A DNA stretch of 64,000 bases, taken from contig JAOVFP010000014.1 of the NCBI GenBank assembly GCA_025738555.1, forward strand, positions 1,860,001 to 1,924,000, given 5' to 3'. The DNA is from Cyathus striatus. Lineage: Eukaryota; Basidiomycota; Agaricomycetes; Agaricales; Nidulariaceae. The position numbers and the translations under genes were made by a program. The notes beneath the pieces were generated by a model. That model was not told the DNA's origin. It did no database searches and saw only the letters and a program-made list of their open reading frames with translations. Position 1 is the first letter of the stretch; each line of letters opens with the position of its first letter. This document shows, in pieces, positions 23,405 to 33,707 of the stretch.

Positions 23405-24667
23405 TCAAACTTCTCTGGTAATGTTTATATTAATGCGACGCGGAGGCATACTCCCAATAGTTTGAACTGGATTATTTTGACCCTGCGTCTCCATTTCTGC
23501 CTCCCTGAATAACTGGAGTTTTATGCGGACGGCGATGGAGTTGAATGTGATGCCCTTTATATAACCCAGCAAGTAGTCAAGATATGTAGAGGTCGTAAAC
23601 TGAAGACTTACAACTAATGGTGTAATCCATTCAAGTACCAGGGATCCGTTATTGCTGAATGTGAAGATGGAAATACAAAGTATAAATTCTGTTATTATCT
23701 GTAGCGCAGCTGACTCTATTATCATCCACATAATGGAGAGCAGTCTTCCTTTGCCAACATGATAATCTGCTGCATTTCGGTGTGTAATCCAGATCCGGTA
23801 ACTCATGAGTCCAACAGTGATAACACTCAAAGCGAAGGAAATTGAGTCATATGTAGGGAACAACCTGTCAAACACAGTATCACTGAATCTTGAACCTTGA
23901 GCTACATATGCAGCACAAATGATGGAGGCAGAAACTATTCACAAATGCAAGCATGATTTTTCTAAGGCCTCGACAACTGGCGAGAAAAGCTTACTTATGT
24001 TAATTGTAAGTAATATAATTGGCAATACAATGATCTTCCAGTTGCAGCTCCATAATACCCATGTACGATAAATCTGCCAGTTTGCATAAAACATTACTAT
24101 AGAGGCGTGTAAACTTTGTGTAAACTTAAAACTCACTGCCGCAGCACTACCAAGGGTTTGTTGAGTTCCCAAAAGAAAATCTTTAAGAATAAAGTGCCAA
24201 GCCTTGCGGTTGCTAAGGTATGCAACTGGTCTAGAGTGAGCGAGACCTTGATCAGCATAGGCTTGGAGAAGGCGGTAACAGTTAATAGCGAGGTGAAATG
24301 TGGCGATAAAAAACATAACAGCGGAAATGCTTATCATGACCTTCAAAGGATTCGTCATTAAACCACTTGTATTATTTAGACATATAAATTCAATTACCAA
24401 TATATGATTGTCCTGTCTTCCTTTGTTGTAAGTGGGATTAAAGTATAAGTACAATGTCACAACAAAGAGGCATACAAAGAGGCCTGTGTAGGGGGTTAAT
24501 GTAGACTTCAGTCTGAATCCAGTACTATAACCCGTACAGATGCCATACCATATGCCAGCGCCTTATGTTAAAGAATTAACCTCTGTGTATTTCAACGACT
24601 GTAAGCTGAAGCTTACCTCAAAGTAAGCGGCGAGAAGGTATGTTTGTTTGAGAGAAATGTAACCCAT
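23405..24667 (-). CDS. 7-TM membrane protein (copy C)
   Basis: Intact copy, 301 residues. Exons: 24667-24617, 24561-24549, 24483-24398, 24340-24137, 24073-23995, 23934-23612, 23554-23405. Intron phases are identical to A and B (introns 55-65 bp); the last intron ends in AAG rather than TAG. N-terminus MGYISLKQTYLLAAYFE; motifs ALAYG, IYRTWVLWSCNWK and SYRIWITHRN are present. The last exon stops 14 residues earlier than copy A (TGA 23405-23407), so the three copies differ mainly in the length of the cytosolic tail. No nonsense codon or frameshift found. Function unknown. Confidence 0.87.
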
Positions 24668-24880
24668 GATTAGGGGGCAGTTTAAATGGGAGCTAACAGG
24701 GTTATGTCTCGTATTATAAGGATTAGGACACTCATGAATTGAGCATCAGATCAAGGGATCGGTATAAGGCAGTTATGGTGACACCTGAGTTAAGTGTATA
24801 ATTGGACCAATATTTCTGAAAAGCAGTGGGTTTTAATTTGGTTGGTTGGTTGGTTGGTTGATATACATCTCTGTGAAGGC
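24668..24880 (-). promoter_or_regulatory. Conserved upstream region of gene C
   Basis: TATA-type block (complement of GTATTATAAG at 24711-24720, about 45 bp before the start), GCATCAGATCAAGGG near 24744, GGACCAATATTTCTGAAAAG near 24804 and a short GGTT tandem at 24840-24861. Same block order as copies A, B and D. Confidence 0.65.
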
Positions 24881-25440
24881 GTTCATGATTTATTGGATAT
24901 AGATCGATGAACAAAGCCTCCACATGAATCAATATCGCTTCCAAGGGCAACCATAAATGTGAGGTCTATGGCTTGGTTAATAAAGAAGGATTCTGGACAA
25001 GAAAGATAAAGGAACGAGGTCCCTTCTGACCCTTCGAGCTGTGTGAAATGCAAGTAAAATGAGTCACTGAGTCCTATTAACATAAATCTCTAGGATCCTG
25101 TTGGTATCACCAAAGTCTGAACTGATGCGGTTCAATTAACAGAGATAACTACGCAGCAAGAATAAACTTGAAAAGTTTTTCCATAAGGCTATACCAGGCT
25201 ATACCTGGAGTCCGTTTGAATGGGTTGTTTCGATGGGAAGATACTGTCTTGATTGTGACATGCTATTATTTAATAATATCCATGGGAACATCGATGAAAG
25301 GAAGGGTATGGTATCCTATCATAGATTTTATATATAATGAGGTGGGGCTTGCAGGGTGTGGTTAATCGCTCCGAGTCCATTGAGGGTTATGTATAGTCAA
25401 CGGCCATGGACTCGTTTTTGAAGTTGATAAGATAAACGCC
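24881..25440. other. Intergenic, nothing recognised
   Basis: No supportable gene or repeat apart from the edge of the duplicated unit. Confidence 0.4.
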
Positions 25441-26790
25441 CAGCGCGCTACTTTGTTCGTTCCGGTTTCTCACGCTAGGCGCTGTTCGTTGCTTGCTCAA
25501 AGCTCTGTTCGCTTCATACCGTGACCACCATCCTCTGCTCGTCGACCACACCATCGCAGTCTACCAGGACTCCCGGTTACACTAAAGCGACAAACAAACT
25601 CTAATCTGTCATTCTGGTACCCTTTCATATCACCATAATTGATGTCTACTACTATGTTTAGATTCTTCTCGTGTCTTACTATGAACCGCTGTTAGCTATA
25701 GGGTGATTATCGATTATTGACCCTCACCCATTCCCTGCCATCGAGGGCATTGCCCATTTTGAATATCTATCAGCACCCTGTGCACACTTTAAACCAGTCA
25801 TGTATCCACCACGATGCAGCCTTCGACTCGCCTTAGGGACCCTTGGGCTTTCATCGACATCGTTGTTGACTGCGCTCCCGCAAAAGCTGGGACAGGCTGT
25901 GTGATGGAACGAATAGGTTCGTCCTTTATTCCATGGACTACCTTCATCAACTTATATGGAAATAGATATCTCTACTCCCAACCTGCGATGGGGCTTCCAT
26001 CACTTAGCGCCAATTGACTGCACGCTGCTCCCCCGCCTCCAACATCCCACCGTCATACTTTGTATCTCATCTGCAGTCAAGATGCTATGCGAAGTTGTTC
26101 TCTGCCCCAAGCTAGTGATCGGCTTTGATTATGCTGGCGAGAATCACGATGCAGGGTATGTTATACTTGGGGAGTACGACAGGATGAAGAAGGCTCAGAG
26201 ATGAGGCAAACTTGGGGTGCGAGGTAGAGCTGGGGTATGAGGAGGGCATAAGAGATCGACGTGGTCTTATCCAAAGCAACTATCTGTCGCCTACTAAACT
26301 CTGGCGTCTGTCTTCTGGCTCAGCTGTCATGATACTATCGCAAGCCCTCTCCCACCTCATGTGACCCCTCGACCGACCACTTATTTCTACCGAGCAGCTC
26401 GAGAGGAAGGGTCCTTCACACCTGTTACCTTGCGAACCATCTCTCGATCTCGATACACACTGGCATCACGGTGGTCATCATAGTGTTGCTTATAGATTAC
26501 CCCCTTTGAATCCTCAGGTATAATGCATTACTAGAGGTTGTGCAGTGGGTCGATCCGTCCATGGTGGAAGCAATCCATCTGTAAATAAAGAAAGCTTCTA
26601 TCTCCGAAATTGTGCTGCTGGAGGACATGGTGAAAAAGATGAACATGGTCACTATATTAGCAGTGGTCCTTCATATGCTACTCTGTCATTTGTGCCCTCC
26701 CGTCCTTCCGCCTCTTGTACCCCAATGCCACTTGAAGACATCATCTGCCCTACGGCAGCATTAACACTGTAAAGTACCTAGTTTAGTGCA
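25441..26790 (-). repeat. Duplicated noncoding block X, copy 2
   Basis: Shares GGTTTCTCACGCT (25463), ATGGAACGAATAGGTTC (25905), TGGGGCTTCCATCACTTAGC (25988) and TGCTGCTGGAGGACATGG (26612) with the other X copies; the second and third have clear inverted counterparts near 52880 and 52790. No protein family seen in any frame. Confidence 0.7.
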
Positions 26791-26942
26791 ATGTAGTGTA
26801 AATGTAAATATTAATAATAAAACTCACACCATGTATGCTCACTAAGAAAGTGCTTGGTGGGTAAGACTCGGATGCAAGGTGCTTCTGGGTGAAGTAAGGT
26901 ATAGAAAAGGTGTCAAAAACCAATGTTCGAGAGGGAGTGTGC

Positions 26943-28869
26943 ACTCAATTATTACGAGATTAGGAGCAGAACCATCACTTGGTGCAGGATTGTAAAATGT
27001 ACAACAAAGGTCATCATCTGCCTTATGATTTGTATAGTGATATATCCATCAACAACAAATCAACTATTCAGTAGCCAAGGTCAATAATGAATATTTTTCA
27101 GAACTGAACGTAGAACCAGACAGGCTTTGTCAATACATATATATACTGGATGTGAGTCAGGTGTTGGGTAAATCATATTTAATAAATCCATGATATTAGC
27201 TGTTGACTCAGATTTTACAAACTTTTTCCAAGCAATAACAACTCCACATGGAGCACACACAGTTTCAACACAATAATAGTGATTTGGGGAAAAATAAGAC
27301 TTGCAGGTATTAGAATTATCATCATTCTGTTCTTCATCATGTGGCTGCTGTGGTCAATTAACATTAGGTAGCCATGCCAGATTTTCATTTCTGTGTTGCA
27401 GTGCTCTTTTTAGTCCAGAAAGACTTGCTGAACTGTAATTTGACTTATGCTTATTCCACATTTCTTTATGAGCCTCACATGCTTCTGTACCTGCAACTTT
27501 TTGTGCATCACAACTCTTAACATGACATTTGGGTCCATATTGTATGTTGTGATGTCTGCAGAATACACCACCATGATAATTGTTAACTTCAGCATGACAA
27601 CCCTCCATTGCACAGTGCTAAATCATTGTTAAGTCTAAGTTTATAATAAATAAATAAATACACATACAGTTGGGCCCATTACAACACCATCTACTACAAC
27701 CATCTTCATGGGAGCAAAATTTTCTGTTGTAATATTACTTCTGTAGTTAGTCATGTTATCAGCTGTAGACTTGTACTTTTGAGTACATTCTAAGCAGCTG
27801 TGCTCTGATGGAGGTTTAACAATTCCATTTGCCCCAAGATGCTCAAATGCATAATGTGTAATTTCATTGATTGGTAGATGATCATCAACAGTAATTTGTC
27901 TACCAGTAATTAAGCTTACAGTCCAAATAGACTCATCTATAAAGGCATGCCAAATTTGCTTGTGACTAATTTCAATGTTATTTCCAAAGCTATTACTCCA
28001 ATATTCAGCATATGCTGCAGCTGATGCATGAAAACTGTATATACCATACATTATTGCTTTAGAGAATACTCAATCCACCCAAAGATGAGTACCTATTTTA
28101 AAATAATGTGTTTTATTTAAATATTCTTTTTGTGGTCTCTGACCAGTAATAGATATATGTTTATGATCAGCATAGTATATTGATTTACACTTAGAGCAAG
28201 ATCCTGTTAGTATATATGATTCATGATACATTTTTGTACCCTCAATTAATGTAACTTTTGGTATATCTTGATACTTTGAATTTTGTGTTAATGCAGACCC
28301 ATCACATGATGCACCATTGCAACGCATAAATGATGGACATATCATTTGTACTGGAGTTAATTTAGTTTCTGAAACAGGTCCTAGCTCTCCAATATAGTGC
28401 CCTGTCTCATTATATGGATGCAATTTAAGAAATTTGGAAAGTGCATCTAGTTTTGCAGAAATATTATAGTTAATGTCATCATCATCATAGTGATCTGGAA
28501 TTATATTTTCTTGAAATAAATATTTAGTTTTACTACCAAGAGAAGATGTAACAGCCATTGACAGTGCATTAATCCAAGCAGTTAGTGTTGTTGTTCTTCT
28601 GTCATTTCCTTCACAATACTGTTGTCTTGCATGTAAATTTAACAGCTCAACATTACTTGTTAGAGAAAACAGCAAAAATATAACTGTTGATAGGCTGATC
28701 TTTGATCCAAAGTTTGCTTCAATAAACTGACTAAATTGGCTAAACTTCAACATAGGAAACTCTTGTTCAGTTCCTATAGCATAAACCATTGGCAAGTAAT
28801 ACAGTGCAACTAAATATGAGTGTCTGAGCAATAGAGAAATGCATATTTGAAGTAACCAAATGAGAGCTC
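26943..28869 (-). pseudogene. CxC5/CxC6 cysteine-cluster protein (KDZ-associated), decayed
   Basis: Minus-strand remnant of an agaricomycete protein that usually occurs with Kyakuja/Dileera/Zisupton transposases. Order: CxC5-like N-terminal part (about 28860-28070, with CxxC pairs such as CSKCKSIYYADHKH near 28170), a middle part, a 50-bp intron (27667-27618), the CxC6-like cluster (CAMEGCHAEV..CRHHNIQYGPKCHVKSC, 27617-27460), then a C-terminal region with YCVETVCAPCGVVIAW and CIDKAC, ending near NPAPSDGSAPNLV at about 26945. Breaks: TGA 28070, TGA 27354, further TGA codons near 27080-27100 and a frameshift near 27060. The 5' end abuts a fold-back element at 28870, and the usual N-terminal start is missing. 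No KDZ transposase domain is present in the window. Confidence 0.8.
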
Positions 28870-29867
28870 TTTACACTTAGCCATGTGTTCTGTATGGATC
28901 TGCACAGAATCTGTGCAGATTTTTTTCATTTTGGCAGAGGTTTTTTTTGGGTCTGTACAGATTCCGCACAGATTCCAAAAATTCTGTACAGATTACGCAG
29001 AATTCCGAGGAATTCTGCATTACAGACCTGAAAATTACAGAATTTTATTATACCAATTTCCTTGCATGTGACACTCTGCATTAAGCATGACACTAGGTGT
29101 TGAGTGTGATACTAGGTGTTGAGTGTGACACTATACATTAAATGTGACACTATAAGCGTGACACTAGGTGTTGAGTGTGATACTAGGTGTTGAGTGTGAC
29201 TAAGCGTGACACTAAGTGTTGAGTGTGACACTAAACATTGAGTGTGACACTAAGCGTTGAGTGTGACACTATACATTAAACATGACACTAAGCATTGAGT
29301 GTGACTAAGTGTGACACTAAGTGTTGAGTGTCACACTATACATTAAACATGACACTATGCATTAAGTGTGACACTAAGTGTTGAGTGTGACACTATGCAT
29401 TAAGCGTGACACTATGCAATAAGTGTGACACTATACATTAAACATAACACTATACATTAAGCATGACACTAAGTATTGAGTGTGACACTCTGCATTAAGT
29501 GTGACACTAAGTGTTGAGTGTGACACTATACATTAAGCATAACACTATGCATTAAGTGTGATACTATGCATTGAGAATGATACTATATATTGAGTGTATC
29601 ATAGATTTTGTATAGTGTGACACTTTTCACCTAGGGTTACACTTGATATGTGTGACAAGGCAGCAATGCATAAATCCACACAGAATCCATGCAGAATATG
29701 TATGGAATCCATATAGAATAATCACCTCTAATAATAATAATAGCTACTATATAAATTCTGTATGGTATCTATACAGGTCTGTACGGAATTTTCGGATTCC
29801 ATGCAGATTCCATATGGATCCATGTGGATCTGTACAGATCTGTACAGACCTCTTGGGGGAGTGTAAA
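28870..29867. mobile_element. Fold-back element 1 (palindromic arms, minisatellite core)
   Basis: About 1 kb with inverted ends TTTACACT (28870) and AGTGTAAA (29860-29867). Arms at both ends are built from TCTGTACAGAT-type palindromic words (28890-29030 and 29660-29850). The core is a 19-bp minisatellite. The right end reads, inverted, TTTACACTCCCCCAAGAG, much like the ends of fold-back element 2. No coding capacity; no clean target duplication, although CAAATGAGAG occurs just outside both ends. Confidence 0.55.
29069..29590. repeat. 19-bp minisatellite (TGACACTA..)
   Basis: About 27 units of a 19-bp motif such as TGACACTAAGTGTTGAGTG and TGACACTATACATTAAGCG, with occasional 10-bp short units. 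Two main unit types (AGTGTTGAG and ATACATTAA) are interleaved, suggesting higher-order duplication. Confidence 0.85.
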
Positions 29868-29929
29868 TTACTGCCAAATGAGAGGTCATTACACTCCTCC
29901 ACGAAATCATGTAGACTCCATGTAGATTC

Positions 29930-30830
29930 CACCTGGACTCCAGGACTCTACCTGGACTCTACTTGGACTTCACTTGGACTCTACTTGGACTCCACTTGGA
30001 CTTCACCTGGACTTTACATATAGAAAATAATAGACTCTACATAGAGTTCAGGTGGACTCCAGGTGTGAGCTGGACTGCACCTGGAGTCTGCTGGACTCAA
30101 GCAACTGGACTCCACCTGGACTCCACCTGGATTCTACCTGGACTCTACCTGGACTTAAGTAAATTCAAGCACCTAGACTGAACCTGGACTCTATCTGGAC
30201 TCTACCTGGACTCTACCTGGACTCTACTTGGACTTTAGTAGAATCAAGCACCTAGACTGAACCTGGACTCTACATGGACTCTACCTGGACTCTACCTGGA
30301 CTCTACCTGGACTTTAGTAGAACCAAGTAACTAGACTGAACCTGGACTCTACATGGACTCTACCTGGACTCTACCTGGACTTTAGTAGAATCAAGTAACT
30401 AAACTGAACCTGAACTCTACATGGACTCTACCTGAACTCTACTTGGACTTTAGTAAACTCAAGCACCTAGACTGAACCTGGATTCTACATGGATTCTACC
30501 TGAACTCTACCTGGACTCTACCTGGACTTTAGTAAACTCAAGCACCTAGACTGAACCTGGACTCTACATGGATTCTACCTGGACTCTACCTGGACTTTAG
30601 TAAACTCAAGTACCTAGACTGAACCTGGACTCTACATGGATTCTACCTGGACTCTACCTGGACTTTAGTAAATTCAATCATCTAGACTGAACCTGAACTC
30701 TACCTAGACTCTACCTGGACTCCACCTGGACTCTACCTGGACTCAAGCAATCAGACTCTACCTAGACTCTACATGGACTCTACCTGGACTCTACCTGGTC
30801 TCCACTGAACCCAAGTGTATAAGCTGTATC
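29930..30830 (+). repeat. 12-bp tandem array, left arm
   Basis: Units of CTACCTGGACTC with C/T variants, grouped into higher-order blocks of roughly 75-90 bp that each include TTTAGTAGAATCAAGCACCTAG-like spacers. Because 12 is a multiple of 3 the array stays open in several frames (reading STWT/GLYLD repeats), so those frames are not evidence of a protein. Confidence 0.85.
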
Positions 30831-30965
30831 TAGACTCTATTGTCATAGTTGTAACATGTTTCCCACAGTTATCATACTTGTCACACATGTGTGAAAGTGT
30901 GACATGTTGGAAAATGTTGGAAAAGTGTGACATATTGAAAAATGTTAGAAAAAGTGTGGTGCCTA

Positions 30966-31227
30966 AGCTGCATGTAGACTCTATTGTTACATGTGTGTGA
31001 AAGTGTGACATGTTGAAAAATGTTGGAAAAAGCGTGACATGTGTGACAAGCGTGGGAAAAGTGTGACATGTTCGAAAAGTGTGGCAAGTGTGATGATTGT
31101 GATATGTGACATTTTTCGAACATGTCACACTTTCCCCACGCTTGTCACACATGTCACGCTTTTTCCAACATTTTTCAACATGTCACACTTTCACACACAT
31201 GTAACAATAGAGTCTACATACAGCTTA
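30966..31227. repeat. Hairpin core of fold-back element 2
   Basis: The left half (30966-31080) is almost an exact inverted copy of the right half (31113-31227), about 115 bp each, with a loop of about 32 bp. It includes TGTGACATGTTG and AAGCGTGACATGTGTGACAA words and the edge GTAGACTCTATTGTTACATG. Such a perfect palindrome implies recent formation or ongoing homogenisation. Confidence 0.8.
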
Positions 31228-31239
31228 GGCACTTGAGTT

Positions 31240-31500
31240 CAGTGGAGTCCAGGTAGAGTCCATGTAGAGTCCAGGTAGAGTCCAGGTAGAGTCCAGGTGG
31301 AGTCCAGGTAGAGTCCAGGTAGAGTCCAGGTGGAGTCCAGGTAGAGTCCAGGTAGAGTCCAGGTGGAGTCCATGTAGAGTCCATGTAGAGTCCAGGTGGA
31401 GTCCATGTAGAGTCCAGGTAGAGTCCAGGTAGAGTCCAGGTGGAGTCCACCTGGAGTCCACTTGGAGTCCACTTGGAGTCCACTTGGAGTCCTGGACTCT
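31240..31500 (-). repeat. 12-bp tandem array, right arm (inverted)
   Basis: Units of GAGTCCAGGTAG, the reverse complement of the left-arm unit, about 21 copies, more uniform than the left arm. Confidence 0.85.
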
Positions 31501-33004
31501 ACCCGGAGTCCACCTGATCTTGTGGAGGAGTGAAATATACAGGTATCTAGGCCCATGGATCCAAGTCAACAGGTGGGATGTCCAAAAACCCAAGTTTGCA
31601 TACTGCACTGCTCTGCGTGGTAGTTGACAATAAGGAATGGAATGAAGTACTTGTATATGAGTGCAACAATGGTCCAGTTGATGGAATACTAGGAGAATGA
31701 AAGTTTTTTTGCTGAATAGGACTAGTAGTAGGAACCTGGGATGTGTCAATATCTGCTTGTTCATCCCCTTTTAGACTAGTCCCCATGTCGTGGTCCACAA
31801 CCTCAGGTAGGGTCATGACATTGAAGTCACTACTGTCAGCGTCACTGGAGTGAATGGGAAGTAAATCCCAATCAACTGGGGACAAATCATCTATGTAAGT
31901 CAGAGTTAGCAGGTACAGTAGCCAACATATGAACTACTTACATTTTGCCCTCTTAGTTGGTTCTTCAATGATCTTGATGCTTGGTGATTGACTCCGCTTA
32001 GTGTATGATACTGTCATAGCTGTTAACTTAGGAGCTGACAGGCTGTGTGACACAGCATGAACTCACTTGATGAATCATGTGCCGGAATGTCTTCTACAGG
32101 ATTACTGATAGCTGATAAAGGGGTCAATAAGACATTCATTGTGTCAAGGGATGATTCCTATTGGGACTAGTTAGGTAAATTCTTAAGTGTTTGAAGTACA
32201 ATACTCACTGGCTTGAGACTGTTTCCACTGTTTCCATCCACATTACCCCCCTCCTGATGTTCACTTGGCTGTGTATGTGACACCTGGAACTGTGAAAGTA
32301 AGTTGCTACCATCATCCTCAGATGGAAGAAAGCTTGACACAGGTGGTGTACTTGTCTCACTCTCTGTTCCTTCTTCCAGTGCATGTCTAGAGTTTTGCAA
32401 TAGTCTCCTAGAATGTCGAGGACAAGGTGTACCTGGCTCAAAATCGGATTCAGCTTCACTGCTAATTGTTACAACTTGCTTTTGTCTTCCTGCATGTTTC
32501 CTTAGAGGTAAAGGGTCATCCAAGTTGCTGTCATTGATGATGTGTACTGCTGGTTTTTTCTCAGTAGCATGTTGGGATGTTGGGGCTGTGTTAGAGTCTG
32601 CATTGTTGGAGCTAATGGACTGCCATGTCTTTTTCTTGGTGGTATGCTGGGATGTCAAGGCCATATTGGAGTCTGCATTGTCAGATCTTATGGACCACCT
32701 TGGCTTTTTCTTGTTGGTGTGCTGGGGTGTTGAGTCTGTGTTGGAGTCTGCATTGTCGGAGCTCATGGACTGCCAGTTCATGGACTTGATCTCAGTATTA
32801 AGCTTCCAAACTATATGTGAGATTGTGTGGAGTGATGCTGAACATGGAGCATAAGGTAGAATTAATGAAAGATGGAACAATGAGACTCACCTATGTGAAT
32901 ACAATATGACTTCCAGTTGCGAGATGTAGTTCCCCATGCCTCTGTAAGATCCTCTCCATGTATCTCCTCCCACTCATACCAAAAATGCCTTGAGTAATGT
33001 TTTC

Positions 33005-33656
33005 TGTCATATCCCATATCACCTACCTCCGGACTCCTATGCTCTTACTCTGCCTCCACCTATGTTTACTCTGGACTTTGATTATGTTCTTAATATTACA
33101 TATTGATTACTGTATATAGATTACTCTCATCTCCTTTCTTCCGCCATACTGAGCTATCCCCTCAGTATTGTAGTATACATCTCATAGTGAGTCACTTATC
33201 ATTCTTAAGTGCACCACTATCAGTTTTACTTTACACTGCCATATGTGCTCACTTCTCTGATGTGTTTTATTATGTTTAATTAGTTATAGTCTTCATTCTA
33301 CGTATGCCTACCCTGACTGTACTTCTCCCAGCGGCCTTTACTGACTCTGAGTCTCTAGTATTTAAGTAGTACTCGATTTGTACTTTACTCTTCAGTTTCG
33401 TATTGAACTATGTCCTCACCCTTCAGTCTGACTTGAGTTACATCTCTCGTCCCCTTGTCTCTTGTCTTCTCTGAAGGGCTTGCCCTTACTCCGAAATCCA
33501 GAACCGGGAATCCCAGGGGCGCAGCACATAAGCTGAAGCCAAAGTCCTACCCCTAAGTTATTGTTCTCCACCTTCATCTATTACTCACCCTTTGTTTCTC
33601 TGCAGTCACCCTCACATACTCTGCCACCAAGTCAGGCTAGGGGCACAGTTGTGACA
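33005..33656 (+). repeat. 5' LTR of Gypsy-2
   Basis: 652 bp, TGTCATATCC to GTGACA (TGTCA/TGACA inverted ends). It is followed by GTATATGAAACTACCACCTTGG, close to the bases after the Gypsy-1 LTR. The last 119 bp are repeated at 40825-40947. Confidence 0.85.
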
Positions 33657-33707
33657 GTATATGAAACTACCACCTTGGATTCCTCACATAACACATTCCT
33701 TTCCCTC

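Larger units (their letters stand above)
29889..31536. mobile_element. Fold-back element 2 (12-bp repeat arms, hairpin core)
   Basis: About 1.65 kb organised as a giant inverted repeat. Ends: TTACACTCCTCCACGAAATC at 29889, and the inverted equivalent TTTCACTCCTCCACAAGATC ending near 31536. Left arm 29930-30830 is a 12-bp tandem array CTACCTGGACTC; right arm 31240-31500 is the same array inverted. The centre holds a near-perfect hairpin (30966-31227). No transposase. It resembles foldback-type elements in structure; the family is not recognised. Confidence 0.65.

Noticed and set aside
31214..31764. Long minus-strand open frames reading STWTPPGLYLD repeats
   Set aside because: They are forced open by a 12-bp tandem repeat (a multiple of three). 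They occur in more than one frame, and the same array exists in the opposite orientation at 29930-30830.
32303..32854. Plus-strand frame of 183 codons opposite the split host gene
   Set aside because: It mirrors the minus-strand SDNADSN repeat exon; the minus strand has consistent splice sites and joins other exons.
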